Notes under the pieces: generated by a model | The model's input: the letters and a program-made list of their open reading frames with translations, nothing else | What the model was told of the DNA's origin: nothing | Databases searched by the model: none | Shown: positions 19,343 through 29,015 of the stretch, one piece after another | Position numbering within the stretch: the first letter of the stretch is position 1 | Layout: every line of letters begins with the position of its first letter | Position numbers and translations under genes: made by a program | Assembly: GCF_000710035.2 (NCBI RefSeq) | Contig: NZ_JMJJ01000004.1 | Span: forward strand, 372,001-436,000 | Direction: 5' to 3' | Source: Pantoea ananatis LMG 2665 | GTDB taxonomy: Bacteria > Pseudomonadota > Gammaproteobacteria > Enterobacterales > Enterobacteriaceae | DNA length: 64,000 nucleotides

Positions 19343-19437
19343 GCACGGCGTTGTGGCGCAGTTGAACAGAGCTGTGCCACACTTAACCAGGCTCCCCTGT
19401 CAGGGGAATAACCCATTTGTTCAACAAGAGGTGCATC

Positions 19438-20145
19438 ATGGACCGATATCCACAGAATGATTCAATAGTTCAGCCTGCATCTCGCGGGTTGCAGGCTTAC
19501 ATGGCACAGGTTTATGGCTGGATGACCTGTGGTTTATTACTCACCGCGTTTGTCTCCTGGTTTGCCGCCCGCACGCCGGCGGTGATGGAGCTGGTGTTTG
19601 CAAACCGCATTACCTTCTTCGGCCTGATTATTGTGCAGCTGGCGCTGGTGTTCTTCCTCTCTGGCATGGTCCATCGCCTGAGCGGTGCCGTAGCGACAGG
19701 GTTATTTATGCTCTATTCGGCCCTGACCGGGTTAACCATGGCCAGCATCTTCCTGGTGTACACCTATTCCTCCATTGCCAGTACGTTCTTTGTCACGGCG
19801 GGGATGTTTGGTGCCATGAGCTTCTATGGCTACACCACCAAGCGCGATCTGAGCCGCCTGGGCAGCCTGCTGTTTATGGCGCTGATCGGTATTCTGCTGG
19901 CATCGCTGGTGAACTTCTGGCTGAAAAGCCCGGCGTTGATGTGGGCGATTACCTACATTGGCGTGGTGGTGTTTGTGGGCCTGACGGCCTATGACACGCA
20001 GAAACTGAAAAACATTGGCGAGCAGATTGATGCGCGCGACACGGAAAACCTGCGTCGCTACTCGATCATGGGCGCGCTGACGCTCTACCTTGACTTCATC
20101 AACCTGTTCCTGATGCTGCTGCGTATTTTCGGCAATCGCCGCTAA
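19438..20145 (+). CDS. ybhL: Bax inhibitor-1 family membrane protein YbhL
   Basis: Inner-membrane protein of the BI-1/TMBIM family, whose members can act as calcium leak channels; the bacterial role is unclear. 235 residues (E. coli YbhL 234) with seven hydrophobic segments. Family hallmarks are YMAQVYGWMTCGLLLTAF at the N-terminus and the C-terminal YDTQKLKNIGEQID with the Asp pair of the pore latch. Start at MDRYPQ, after AAGAGG. Its stop overlaps the T-tract side of a terminator serving ybhN. Confidence 0.95.
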   Translation: MDRYPQNDSIVQPASRGLQAYMAQVYGWMTCGLLLTAFVSWFAARTPAVMELVFANRITFFGLIIVQLALVFFLSGMVHRLSGAVATGLFMLYSALTGLTMASIFLVYTYSSIASTFFVTAGMFGAMSFYGYTTKRDLSRLGSLLFMALIGILLASLVNFWLKSPALMWAITYIGVVVFVGLTAYDTQKLKNIGEQIDARDTENLRRYSIMGALTLYLDFINLFLMLLRIFGNRR

Positions 20146-20177
20146 AAAACGGGCTGCTCTGGTTTGCCAGAGCAGCC
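20144..20177 (-). terminator. Terminator of the ybhP-clsB-ybhN operon
   Basis: Perfect 11-bp stem GGCTGCTCTGG / CCAGAGCAGCC with a TTTG loop. On the minus strand it is followed by CG then six T residues, a classical rho-independent terminator 10 bp after ybhN. Confidence 0.88.
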
Positions 20178-20186
20178 GCTCCCCGG

Positions 20187-21152
20187 TTACGACTTCTGCA
20201 GTTTCTGTTCGTTTTTATGCCGCATATGCTTAGCGCGACTCTCCAGCCCCAGGTACAGCACCAGCGCCAGCAGCAGGGGCAAAATAAAGTAGAGCACCCG
20301 GTAGGCCAGCAGGGCGGCAATAATGGTACCGTGAGAAAGATCTTCGCCGCTCAACAGCGCTAAAAACACCGCCTCAAGCACGCCAATCCCCGCCGGAATA
20401 TGAATAATCACGCCAGCGATACTGCTGATCAATAAAACCCCCAGCACCATCGGATAGCCCACATCCCGGCCCAGTAGCAACCAGATAATGGTGCCCATCA
20501 CCATCCAGTTGGCACAGGAAACGGCAAACTGAAACAGCGCCATACGTAATGAAGGCAGCTGTAACGTCTGGCCTTTGACCGTCCAGCGGCGACGTTTTGA
20601 AAAGGCACAGGACCAGAGGTAGAAGGCGACCAGCACCAGCAAGACAACCCCGATCAGCCGTAGCGTGGTTTCGCCAATAAACCAGCCGCTGGGAATGGAA
20701 ACCATGCCCGCGCTGAAAACGACGCCCGCCAGCAGGATATAGCCCAGCCAGTTGGTGGCAATGCTGAGTGAGAAAATGCGCGTAATGGTACCGCTGTCCA
20801 GGCCAAGGCGTGAGTACAGCCGATAGCGCATAGCCACGCCGCCAACCCAGGTACTGAGGGTGAGGTTAAAGGCATAGCAGATAAACGACACCAGCATCAC
20901 CTGGCGCCTGGCCAGTTTATGACCGCAGTAGGCGCGACCGATCAGGTCGTAACAGCCATACACGAGGTAACTGACGATCACCAGGCCTGCGGCGGTCAGC
21001 ACCACAAAACGGTTGTAGTTGACGATAACTTTATAGACGTCATCCCAGTTCACCATGCGTGCATAGATGACCAGCAGCACAATGACGGCCACGAAGAACA
21101 GGCCGGTGAGTATTTTTTTTGCCAGTTTCCAGCGCGGATGCGTGTTTGCCAT
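20187..21152 (-). CDS. ybhN: YbhN, LPG-synthase-TM-like membrane protein
   Basis: Inner-membrane protein of 321 residues with about eight hydrophobic segments, similar to E. coli YbhN and to the flippase/transmembrane part of lysylphosphatidylglycerol synthases (MprF). It lacks the aminoacyl-transfer domain, so a lipid-flipping or lipid-handling role is inferred from family and from its operon with cardiolipin synthase B. The start shares one base with the clsB stop. The C-terminus is Lys/Arg-rich. Confidence 0.93.
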   Translation of the reverse strand: MANTHPRWKLAKKILTGLFFVAVIVLLVIYARMVNWDDVYKVIVNYNRFVVLTAAGLVIVSYLVYGCYDLIGRAYCGHKLARRQVMLVSFICYAFNLTLSTWVGGVAMRYRLYSRLGLDSGTITRIFSLSIATNWLGYILLAGVVFSAGMVSIPSGWFIGETTLRLIGVVLLVLVAFYLWSCAFSKRRRWTVKGQTLQLPSLRMALFQFAVSCANWMVMGTIIWLLLGRDVGYPMVLGVLLISSIAGVIIHIPAGIGVLEAVFLALLSGEDLSHGTIIAALLAYRVLYFILPLLLALVLYLGLESRAKHMRHKNEQKLQKS

Positions 21153-22396
21153 CAGGATTTCGCTCCTTCATTGTTGGCTTCGACGCGATCTTGCGTCTCC
21201 ATTTCAGGCTGCACGGGCGGGTCAACCTGGGCCAGTTTTGGCGTGTGTGCCGGCAGCCAGCCGGCGATTGCAGGAAAGTGGCGCAGGAAGTGGAACACTA
21301 CGACGCTTTTCGACAACTGCCACCAGTTACGCGGCGGCAGTTTATCCTCCTGAACGCGCTGGCAATCTTCTGCCAGTAAATGCTCAAGATTGTCGCGTAA
21401 TGTCTCATTAAAGTGGCGATCGTGAATGATCAGGTTCGCTTCGAGGTTTAGCGATAAACTTAAGGGATCGAGGTTGCTGGAGCCGACCGTCGCCCACTGC
21501 TGATCTTTCACCGCCACTTTACCGTGCAGCGGACGACGGCAGTATTCGTAGACCTCCACGCCAGCATCCACCAGATAGTTATAGAGCAGCTCTGCGCCCA
21601 CTTTCACAATCGGCATATCGGGCTCGCCCTGCACAATCAAACGCACCCGAACCCCGCGCTGTGCCGCATTGCGCATTTCCCGCAACAGTCGGTAGCCGGG
21701 GAAAAAATAGGCATTCGCGATAATCACGTCCTGTTTGGCACTGCGCAGCATATCCAGATAGTGCTGTTCAATATCGTCCCGGTGATCATCATTATCGCGA
21801 TACACGAAGAGCACCTGCGCGTCGCCGGGCAGGGCGTTCTTAGCCGGACGATGTGAACGCTGTCCCCACCAGCGGCGGGTGGTGGCCTGACTGCCGATTG
21901 CCTCTTGCAGGTAGCGGGTAATATCCGCCACTACCGGTCCTTTCACCTCAACGGTGTAATCCTGTTTGGCTTCAGGGCCATAGTCGGTGTAGTGCTCGGC
22001 GGAGAAATTAATCCCGCCGACAAAGGCGATAACCCCGTCAACCACCACGGTTTTGCGATGCAGGCGGCGAAAGACGTTGGTACGCATGCCCATCACCAGC
22101 GGACGCGGATCGTAGTAAATAAAACGGACGCCCGCCTGGGTAAGGCTGTTCACAAAGTCGTCTGACAGCTCCGACGATCCGTAACCATCCACCATCATTT
22201 CAACCTTGACGCCGCGCTGTGCTGCGGCCAGCAACTCGCGGTGTAAAGCGTTACCGACATCGTCTTCAAACAGGATAAAGGTTTCCAACAGCACACTGCG
22301 CTCGGCACGCTGAATTGCGCCAAAAACCCGGGGGAAAAACGTATCCCCATTTTCCAGCAGGCGCAGTTTATTGCCGTTTTGCCAGTCAAAATTCAT
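21152..22396 (-). CDS. clsB: Cardiolipin synthase B
   Basis: Phospholipase D-superfamily enzyme forming cardiolipin from two phosphatidylglycerols. 414 residues (E. coli ClsB 413). Two catalytic HxKxxxxD motifs are visible: HRKTVVVD (near residue 113) and HGKVAVKD (near residue 291), each followed by the expected GG or GSSN segment. Middle gene of ybhP-clsB-ybhN, overlapping ybhP by 4 bp and ybhN by 1 bp. Confidence 0.95.
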   Translation of the reverse strand: MNFDWQNGNKLRLLENGDTFFPRVFGAIQRAERSVLLETFILFEDDVGNALHRELLAAAQRGVKVEMMVDGYGSSELSDDFVNSLTQAGVRFIYYDPRPLVMGMRTNVFRRLHRKTVVVDGVIAFVGGINFSAEHYTDYGPEAKQDYTVEVKGPVVADITRYLQEAIGSQATTRRWWGQRSHRPAKNALPGDAQVLFVYRDNDDHRDDIEQHYLDMLRSAKQDVIIANAYFFPGYRLLREMRNAAQRGVRVRLIVQGEPDMPIVKVGAELLYNYLVDAGVEVYEYCRRPLHGKVAVKDQQWATVGSSNLDPLSLSLNLEANLIIHDRHFNETLRDNLEHLLAEDCQRVQEDKLPPRNWWQLSKSVVVFHFLRHFPAIAGWLPAHTPKLAQVDPPVQPEMETQDRVEANNEGAKS

Positions 22397-23154
22397 AGAT
22401 GGATCTCCACCGCCAGCGGCGCGTGATCGGAAAGGTGTGACCAGGGTTTACGCGGCAGCGCCCAGGGATGACTCACCGTGGCGTTGCGAACATAAATACG
22501 ATCCAGTCTTAGAAGAGGAAAGCGGGCCGGGAAGGTGCGTGCCGGTCGCCCATGTTTGATGCTGAATACCTCTTTTAGCCCGGCCCCTTTTTGCAGGATT
22601 TTATTGGCGCGTCCCTGCCAGTCGTTAAAATCGCCAGCCACCACCACGGGCGCATCCGGCGGCAGGGCCAGCACCATCTCGTTCAGCATTGCCATTTGGG
22701 CGCGACGGTGGGCCGCTTTCAGACCCAGGTGAACGCAGATAACGTGCAGCGTACCGTAGGGCGCGGGGAGCGTAATCTGGCAGTGCAGCATGCCCCGGTT
22801 TTCACTACCGGCCACCGAGACATCGCGGTTCTGATATTCGGCAATGGGAAAGCGCGACAGCACGGCATTGCCGTGGTGTCCTTCCGGATAGACTGCGTTA
22901 CGCCCATAGGCAAAATCATTCCACATGGTGTCAGCCAGAAACTCGTAATGTGAGGTATTGGGCCAGTTTTCATGTTGCAGAGGATGGATGTCATGTGTTC
23001 CCATCACCTCCTGCAACAAGACGATATCTGCCGACGTTGCGCGTACGGCTTCGCGCAATTCTGGCAAGATGAAGCGTCGGTTAAACGGGGCAAAACCTTT
23101 ATGGGTATTGATCGTCAGGACTTTAAATGAAAATCCTTGCTGGATTTGTGGCAT
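22393..23154 (-). CDS. ybhP: Endonuclease/exonuclease/phosphatase-family protein YbhP
   Basis: Metal-dependent EEP-fold hydrolase, 253 residues like E. coli YbhP. The fold signatures are LLQEVMG (metal-binding Glu), [29 protein letters not shown], and the terminal [11 protein letters not shown] (catalytic Asp-His). Substrate unknown; linkage to clsB and ybhN suggests phospholipid or head-group chemistry. Start set at MPQIQQG to match E. coli; an ATG 36 bp upstream is possible. First gene of a three-gene operon. Confidence 0.92.
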   Translation of the reverse strand: MPQIQQGFSFKVLTINTHKGFAPFNRRFILPELREAVRATSADIVLLQEVMGTHDIHPLQHENWPNTSHYEFLADTMWNDFAYGRNAVYPEGHHGNAVLSRFPIAEYQNRDVSVAGSENRGMLHCQITLPAPYGTLHVICVHLGLKAAHRRAQMAMLNEMVLALPPDAPVVVAGDFNDWQGRANKILQKGAGLKEVFSIKHGRPARTFPARFPLLRLDRIYVRNATVSHPWALPRKPWSHLSDHAPLAVEIHL

Positions 23155-23331
23155 ACTCGCGACGCGCTCCTTTTCATCTTCATCAACCACAAAGTGTAGT
23201 CTTTGTCACAAATGGAGGGTGAAGAAGAGGAATAAATAAGGCGTTATCTGATATTTGCTTTACATTGATGAAACCGTCCCTGGCCGGATCCGGTTGCATT
23301 CAGGCAACCCGCCAGGTCTGCAGGAGAAAAA

Positions 23332-23724
23332 ATGAAATTGTCTAATCGCTTTCAAATTATTACCGGTCAAACCTGGGCCCATATCGCTATGCACCTGCTG
23401 GTGATTGCCGCGCTGGTATGGGGCTGGAAACACAAAGCACTGGTCGAAGTGTGCAGTACCCTGGTGGTGACGTATGCAGGGGTGTTTATCGCCATGCTGA
23501 TCACGCAGCGTAGTGCCCGTTTGCGTACCCTCGGTGATTACCTCGAAGAGGCGACGACCACCTACTACTTCGGCGCTGCGATGATGACGCTGTTCCTGGT
23601 CTCTCGCATTTTCCACAACAATCTGCTGCTGGCCAGCCTGGGCATGGTTATGCTACTGGGCCCGGCACTGGTTTCTCTGCTGGCCAAAGAGCCTGCACGA
23701 CGCATTGAGAAAAAACGCAGTTAA
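23332..23724 (+). CDS. ybhQ: Inner membrane protein YbhQ
   Basis: A 130-residue protein with four predicted transmembrane segments, similar to E. coli YbhQ (136 aa), sharing the LEEATTTYYFGAA motif and the GPALVSLLAK C-terminal segment. Function unknown. RBS AGGAG lies 8 nt upstream. Monocistronic, ending at a short terminator. Confidence 0.9.
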   Translation: MKLSNRFQIITGQTWAHIAMHLLVIAALVWGWKHKALVEVCSTLVVTYAGVFIAMLITQRSARLRTLGDYLEEATTTYYFGAAMMTLFLVSRIFHNNLLLASLGMVMLLGPALVSLLAKEPARRIEKKRS

Positions 23725-23742
23725 CTGAACCGTCCGATAACC

Positions 23743-23771
23743 AAAGCCACCGTAAGGTGGCTTTGTTGTTT
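23743..23771 (+). terminator. Terminator after ybhQ
   Basis: AAAGCCACC (23743-23751), GTAA loop, GGTGGCTTT (23756-23764), then GTTGTTT. A compact tetraloop terminator 19 bp after ybhQ. Confidence 0.85.
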
Positions 23772-23947
23772 AGGCCGTTTGTAATCAATTGTGAGCTATC
23801 TCGCACAGGAACGTTAAAGCTGTTACACTCCGCCGCTTATGCATCGTAGTTTGCACCCTTTTCACGCGTCAGCGTCAGCTGGCGTCACTATCCCTCTGAA
23901 AACTACACCGTGAAACACGGTCAGAGTGGACCGGAGTAATACTCGTC

Positions 23948-25297
23948 ATGTCTTTTGACTCTCTCGGCCTGAGTGCCGATATTTTGCGTGCGGTTGCTGA
24001 GCAAGGCTACAGCGAACCGACTCCTATCCAGCGCCAGGCGATTCCTGTGGTGCTGTCCGGCCGCGATCTGCTGGCAAGTGCGCAGACCGGCACCGGCAAA
24101 ACGGCCGGATTCACGCTGCCTTTACTACAGAAGCTGTCGGCGAATACCGGCGCAGTACGTGGACGTCGTCCGGTGCGTGCGCTGATCCTCACGCCTACCC
24201 GTGAACTGGCCGCTCAGGTCGGGGAAAACGTTGTTGAATACAGTAAGTATTTACCGCTTCGTTCGCTGGTGGTGTTTGGTGGTGTCAGCATTAACCCGCA
24301 GATGATGAAGCTGCGCGGCGGGGTCGATATTCTGGTGGCAACACCGGGCCGTTTACTGGACCTGGTCCATCAGAACGCCGTTGACCTCTCTCAGGTGGAA
24401 GTGCTGGTTCTGGATGAGGCCGATCGTATGCTCGATATGGGCTTCATCCACGATATTCGCCGTGTGCTGGCAAAACTGCCTGCCAAACGTCAGAACCTGC
24501 TGTTCTCTGCCACCTTCTCGGACGAGATTAAAACCCTGGCAGAAAAACTGCTGCATAACCCGGAGCAGGTGGAAGTGGCACGCCGCAACACCGCTTCGGA
24601 GCAGGTTTCTCAACAGGTGCATTTTGTTGATAAGAAACGCAAACGGGAACTGCTGTCGCAGCTGATCGGCGAAGGTAACTGGCAGCAGGTGCTGGTGTTT
24701 ACCCGAACCAAGCATGGGGCTAACCACCTTGCAGAACAGTTGGGTAAAGACGGTATTACCGCTGCGGCGATTCACGGCAATAAGAGTCAGGGTGCACGTA
24801 CGCGCGCACTGGCTGATTTTAAATCCGGCGCAATTCGCGTGCTGGTGGCCACCGATATCGCGGCCCGTGGCCTGGATATTGAAGAACTCCCACACGTCGT
24901 AAACTATGAGCTGCCAAACGTAGCGGAAGACTATGTGCATCGTATTGGTCGTACCGGCCGTGCGGCGGCAACCGGCGTCGCACTGTCACTGGTGTGCGTG
25001 GATGAACACAAACTGCTGCGCGATATTGAACGTCTGCTTAAGCGTGAAATTCCGCGTCTGGCCGTACCGGGCTATGAGCCGGATCCAAGCATCAAAGCGG
25101 AACCTATCGTGAATGGCCGTCAGTCACAGCAGCCACGCGGCCGTGGTCGCAGCCAGGGCGGACAGGGTGCAGGCGCTGCGCGTCCGCAAGGGGACAAGCG
25201 TTCACAGCCCCGTCGTCAGGGACCGGCAGCGGGCCCGTCTGACAAGCCAGCCGCGCGTCCACGTCGCCCAGCGCCTAAGCGTAGCGGAAACGCCTGA
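23948..25297 (+). CDS. rhlE: ATP-dependent RNA helicase RhlE
   Basis: DEAD-box helicase that remodels RNA and ribosome-assembly intermediates. 449 residues. Q motif [13 protein letters not shown], Walker A AQTGTGKT (45-52), DEAD box (156-159), SAT, and the HRIGRTGR motif VI are intact. The C-terminal 65 residues are low-complexity, rich in Arg, Gly, Gln and Pro, as expected for the RNA-binding tail of RhlE. A 183-bp leader precedes it. dusC starts 2 bp after its stop, an arrangement not seen in E. coli. Confidence 0.97.
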   Translation: MSFDSLGLSADILRAVAEQGYSEPTPIQRQAIPVVLSGRDLLASAQTGTGKTAGFTLPLLQKLSANTGAVRGRRPVRALILTPTRELAAQVGENVVEYSKYLPLRSLVVFGGVSINPQMMKLRGGVDILVATPGRLLDLVHQNAVDLSQVEVLVLDEADRMLDMGFIHDIRRVLAKLPAKRQNLLFSATFSDEIKTLAEKLLHNPEQVEVARRNTASEQVSQQVHFVDKKRKRELLSQLIGEGNWQQVLVFTRTKHGANHLAEQLGKDGITAAAIHGNKSQGARTRALADFKSGAIRVLVATDIAARGLDIEELPHVVNYELPNVAEDYVHRIGRTGRAAATGVALSLVCVDEHKLLRDIERLLKREIPRLAVPGYEPDPSIKAEPIVNGRQSQQPRGRGRSQGGQGAGAARPQGDKRSQPRRQGPAAGPSDKPAARPRRPAPKRSGNA

Positions 25298-25299
25298 CA

Positions 25300-26286
25300 A
25301 TGCGGGTTTTACTGGCACCGATGGAAGGCGTACTGGATTCTCTGGTGCGCCAGCTGTTAACGGAGGTCAACGACTACGATCTGTGCATTACAGAATTTTT
25401 GCGCGTCGTGGATCAACTCTTGCCGGTAAAATCCTTTTATCGACTCTGCCCTGAACTGCACCATGCCAGCCGCACGCCCTCGGGTACGCTGGTCCGGCTG
25501 CAACTGCTGGGGCAGCATCCGGACTGGCTGGCGGAAAACGCCGCACGAGCGGTTACTCTGGGCTCCTGGGGCGTTGATCTGAACTGTGGTTGTCCATCAA
25601 AGCTGGTCAACGGCAGCGGCGGCGGTGCCACGCTGTTAAAAGATCCCGATTTAATCTATCGCGCGGCAAAAGCCATGCGGGCAGCGGTACCGGCTTCGTT
25701 GCCCGTCACGGTGAAGGTGCGGCTGGGATGGGATTCCAGCGCGCGCAGTATGGAAATTGCGGATGCGGTACAGCAGGCCGGCGCCAGCGAGCTGGTGGTG
25801 CATGGTCGAACCAAAGAAGACGGTTATCGTGCCGAGGCGATCAACTGGCAGGCCATCGGCGACATCCGTCAGCGCCTGCGTATTCCGGTTATCGCGAATG
25901 GCGAGATCTGGGACTGGCAAACGGCCCAGGACTGCCTGCGGACCACCGGTTGTGATGCCGTGATGATTGGCCGAGGCGCGCTTAACGTGCCTAACCTGAG
26001 TCGGGTCATCAAATACAATGACGCGCCCATGTCCTGGCCGGAGGTGGTGGCGCTGTTGCAGAAATATACCCGGCTGGAAAAACAGGGCGATACCGGCATG
26101 TACCATGTTGCCCGTATCAAACAGTGGCTCGGGTATTTACGTAAAGCCTACGTTGAAGCCGGTGAGCTGTTCGGTGAAATTCGCGCGTTAAAATCATCCC
26201 AGGATATCGCCACGGCCATCGACCGTTATGCCCGGTTGCAAGAGCAGGCCAGCTCTGAAGCCTTCAGTGTGGTGAAAACAAGTTAG
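25300..26286 (+). CDS. dusC: tRNA-dihydrouridine(16) synthase DusC
   Basis: FMN enzyme reducing uridine 16 in the tRNA D-loop. 328 residues (E. coli DusC 315). [14 protein letters not shown] at the N-terminus, [17 protein letters not shown] with the catalytic Cys, [18 protein letters not shown] and the NGEIWDW/IGRGAL FMN phosphate segments identify DusC within the family. Only 2 bp separate it from rhlE, so it is probably cotranscribed. In E. coli it lies at 48 minutes beside mdtQ and yohF. Confidence 0.95.
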   Translation: MRVLLAPMEGVLDSLVRQLLTEVNDYDLCITEFLRVVDQLLPVKSFYRLCPELHHASRTPSGTLVRLQLLGQHPDWLAENAARAVTLGSWGVDLNCGCPSKLVNGSGGGATLLKDPDLIYRAAKAMRAAVPASLPVTVKVRLGWDSSARSMEIADAVQQAGASELVVHGRTKEDGYRAEAINWQAIGDIRQRLRIPVIANGEIWDWQTAQDCLRTTGCDAVMIGRGALNVPNLSRVIKYNDAPMSWPEVVALLQKYTRLEKQGDTGMYHVARIKQWLGYLRKAYVEAGELFGEIRALKSSQDIATAIDRYARLQEQASSEAFSVVKTS

Positions 26287-26315
26287 CGCAGCGTCCTGCC
26301 GCGCTTGGCTTGCCA

Positions 26316-27233
26316 TTAATACTTTTCAGGCACGATCATCGTGTCCGGCACGTCATTACGGCGGTAATCCTGCGACCGTTCACGCGGTGGCAAAATAATT
26401 TCATCATGCGTAGCGTCTTCATAAGGCACCTGTTGCAAGAGGTGGCTGATGCAGTTCAGTCGCGCACGCTTTTTATCCACGCCCTGAACGACCCACCAGG
26501 GCGCATCCGGGATATGGGTCCGGCTCAGCATCTCTTCTTTGGCTTCGGTATAATCTTCCCAGCGGCGGCGACTTTCCAGGTCCATCGGGCTGAGTTTCCA
26601 CTGCTTCAGCGGATCGTGAATACGGCTCAAAAAGCGCAGTTCCTGCTCCTCGTCCGTAATGGAAAACCAGTATTTGACGATTTGAATACCGCTACGGGTC
26701 AGCATTTTTTCAAATTCCGGCACGCTACGATAGAACTCCTCGACGTCAGCCTCACTGCAAAAGCCCATCACCCGTTCCACGCCCGCCCGGTTGTACCAGC
26801 TCCGGTCGAACAGCACCATTTCCCCGGCGGCGGGCAGATGAGCAATGTAACGCTGGAAATACCACTGGGTTTTTTCGCGGTCGTTAGGCGCTGGCAGGGC
26901 GGCAACCCGGCAGGTGCGCGGGTTAAGGCGTTGCGTGATGCGTTTGATAACACCGCCTTTACCGGCGGCGTCGCGGCCTTCGAACAGAATGACCAGCCGA
27001 TGGCCGGTGCGCATCACCCAGTCCTGAAGCTTAACCAGTTCGCCCTGCAGGTGCAGCAGTTCGCGAAAATAGCGACGACGCCAGGCCTTCTCATCATTCC
27101 CGTCAGGCGTGGTCTCGCCAAAACGCAGGTCGTCGAGTTCCATCTCCAGTTCTTCATCGTAGCTGTCGTAGAACTCCTGTAACAGACGCTGATTAAATGT
27201 ATCCCGGTTGAAGCTGTTATCGTGTGTTGCCAT
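26316..27233 (-). CDS. ppk2: Polyphosphate kinase 2 family protein
   Basis: PPK2-family phosphotransferase that uses polyphosphate to phosphorylate nucleotides, or the reverse. 305 residues, one PPK2 domain. P-loop EGRDAAGKGGVIKRI (about residues 86-100) and lid/Walker B segment DRSWYNRAGVERVMGF are conserved, as is WFSITDEEQELRFLSR. Single-domain members near 300 aa are often class I, preferring nucleoside diphosphates, but specificity cannot be read with certainty. It lies 14 bp downstream of a PiT phosphate transporter gene on the same strand, arguing for a phosphate-storage operon. Confidence 0.9.
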   Translation of the reverse strand: MATHDNSFNRDTFNQRLLQEFYDSYDEELEMELDDLRFGETTPDGNDEKAWRRRYFRELLHLQGELVKLQDWVMRTGHRLVILFEGRDAAGKGGVIKRITQRLNPRTCRVAALPAPNDREKTQWYFQRYIAHLPAAGEMVLFDRSWYNRAGVERVMGFCSEADVEEFYRSVPEFEKMLTRSGIQIVKYWFSITDEEQELRFLSRIHDPLKQWKLSPMDLESRRRWEDYTEAKEEMLSRTHIPDAPWWVVQGVDKKRARLNCISHLLQQVPYEDATHDEIILPPRERSQDYRRNDVPDTMIVPEKY

Positions 27234-27247
27234 AACGAATCACCTGG

Positions 27248-28852
27248 TCAGATGTGGATAAACAGCCCGTAGAGCAGGGCAGAAAGTAAGACTGAAACCG
27301 GCAGCGTCAATATCCAGGCCACTGCCAGATTCCGCAGCGTGGACATTTGCAGGCCCGATCGGTTCGCCGCCATGGTGCCTGCCACACCGGAGGAGAGAAC
27401 GTGCGTGGTGGACACAGGCAAACCGAATGCGTCGGCCGCACCGATGGTCACCATCGCCACCAGTTCGGCGCTGGCACCCTGCGCATAGGTCAGATGGGTT
27501 TTACCGATACGTTCCCCCACGGTGACCACAATGCGACGCCAGCCCACCATTGTGCCCAGCCCCAGTGCAATCGCCACGACCACCTTCACCCAGACAGGAA
27601 TAAAGCGCGTAGCGCTGTCCAGCTCGGTTTTCACGGCGGTTAAATTGCGTTCAGTGTCGTCCGGCAGGGCAACGTGGGCGCTTTGCAAATGTTTAATGGA
27701 CTCCGACGCGAGGTACATTTGATTGCGCGTGTTGCTCACGGATTGCGCCGGGATATTTTCCATCGAGCCGTAGCGGCGGATCTGTTCGCCCACGTCGTGC
27801 AGCGTCATCGCCAGGGCCGGCAGCACGTTGGCATTCATTTTTTCGCTGCTGACAAACGCGGTTAACACGTCCCGTGGGGCCGGTGCGGGCGTGGTGGCAG
27901 GCTGAATGTGCAGGAGCTGGCGCGCCGTGACGTCGGTCAGGGCGGCCACGCGCGGGATCTGATCGGGCGGCAGGGAACGGTTCAGGGCATAGGCGATCGG
28001 CATGGTGCCGACCAGGATCAGCATGATGAGCCCCATGCCTTTTTGTCCGTCATTCGATCCATGGGCAAAAGAGACGCCGGTACAGGTCAGAATCAGCAGT
28101 CCACGGATCCAGACGGGCGGCGGCTCGTTGCTCTGCGGGGCCTGATAAAGCTGACGGTTACGAATAAACAGCTTCATCGTCCACAGTAGCAGGGCGGCGC
28201 AGACAAACCCCACCACCGGCGACAGCAGAAGGGCATAACCGACTTTGAGCGCCTGCTCCCAGTCCACACCGCTCAGCCCGCTGCGGCCGTGCAGCATGGC
28301 ATTGGCAACGCCCACTCCGATGATCGAGCCAATCAAGGTGTGCGAGGAGGAAGAGGGCAGGCCAAGATACCAGGTGCCCAGGTTCCAGATAATGGCCGAG
28401 AAGAGCAGGGCATAAATCATGGCAAAACCGTTGCCGCTGCTGGCCTGCAATATCAGTTCGACGGGCAGCAACGAAATAATCCCAAACGCCACCACACCGC
28501 TGGAGAGCATCACGCCAAGGAAATTGCAGAATCCCGACCAGACCACGGCAACACCGGGCGTCAGAGAGTGTGTATAGATGACCGTCGCGACCGCATTTGC
28601 GGTATCGTGAAAACCGTTTACAAACTCAAAGCCCAGCGCAATCAGCAGCGCGAGGCCCAATAAAAAGAAGGGTAAGTAACTGGTGACCGGCGTGTTGGTT
28701 TTTTCTACGTCATGAAACAGGTTAAATCCGGCAAAGGCCAGACCGGCGATCAGCAGAAGAAAGAAAATCGGTTTTGTGAAGCGGCTACCTTTGCCATTGA
28801 AATCGGGTCGTCCATGAGTCGGGCCTGAAGAGGGTAAACTGTTTTCGCTCAT
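27248..28852 (-). CDS. PiT-family inorganic phosphate transporter
   Basis: Inner-membrane phosphate:proton symporter related to E. coli PitA/PitB, 534 residues. The two inverted PiT signatures are visible: FVNGFHDTANAVATVIYTH near residue 75 and FAHGSNDGQKGMGL near residue 265, with STTHVLSSGVAGTM near the C-terminus. A soluble loop of about 130 residues separates the halves, as in PitA. An N-terminal hydrophilic extension of about 30 residues precedes the first membrane segment. Start taken at MSENSL, behind GAGG; an ATG 12 bp upstream is possible. Upstream gene of a pit-ppk2 pair and divergent from the CorA-type gene. Confidence 0.93.
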   Translation of the reverse strand: MSENSLPSSGPTHGRPDFNGKGSRFTKPIFFLLLIAGLAFAGFNLFHDVEKTNTPVTSYLPFFLLGLALLIALGFEFVNGFHDTANAVATVIYTHSLTPGVAVVWSGFCNFLGVMLSSGVVAFGIISLLPVELILQASSGNGFAMIYALLFSAIIWNLGTWYLGLPSSSSHTLIGSIIGVGVANAMLHGRSGLSGVDWEQALKVGYALLLSPVVGFVCAALLLWTMKLFIRNRQLYQAPQSNEPPPVWIRGLLILTCTGVSFAHGSNDGQKGMGLIMLILVGTMPIAYALNRSLPPDQIPRVAALTDVTARQLLHIQPATTPAPAPRDVLTAFVSSEKMNANVLPALAMTLHDVGEQIRRYGSMENIPAQSVSNTRNQMYLASESIKHLQSAHVALPDDTERNLTAVKTELDSATRFIPVWVKVVVAIALGLGTMVGWRRIVVTVGERIGKTHLTYAQGASAELVAMVTIGAADAFGLPVSTTHVLSSGVAGTMAANRSGLQMSTLRNLAVAWILTLPVSVLLSALLYGLFIHI

Positions 28853-29015
28853 GCAAAACCTCATAGCGGATGCAGATGCGGATTTACATCTGTTTCACGC
28901 TGTGTGATACCCGCTTTTTGTGACAAAAAAATGATCTGCGCCGTGAGAGGTCATTTTGCTGTAACAAAACTTCAGCAGGCTGAACCTCTTTATTAATGAT
29001 GCTGACAGGATAGCC

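Noticed and set aside
23839..23913. 24-codon upstream frame before rhlE
   Set aside because: No ribosome site and no known leader peptide; chance is enough to explain it.
26310..27182. 290-codon open frame opposite the PPK2 gene
   Set aside because: Complete antisense shadow of a conserved kinase; composition follows the codon pattern of the real gene.
28853..29015. Possible Pho box (CTGTAACAAAACTTCAGC) between pit and zntB
   Set aside because: Only about 12 of 18 positions fit and the second half is poor; not enough for a PhoB site.
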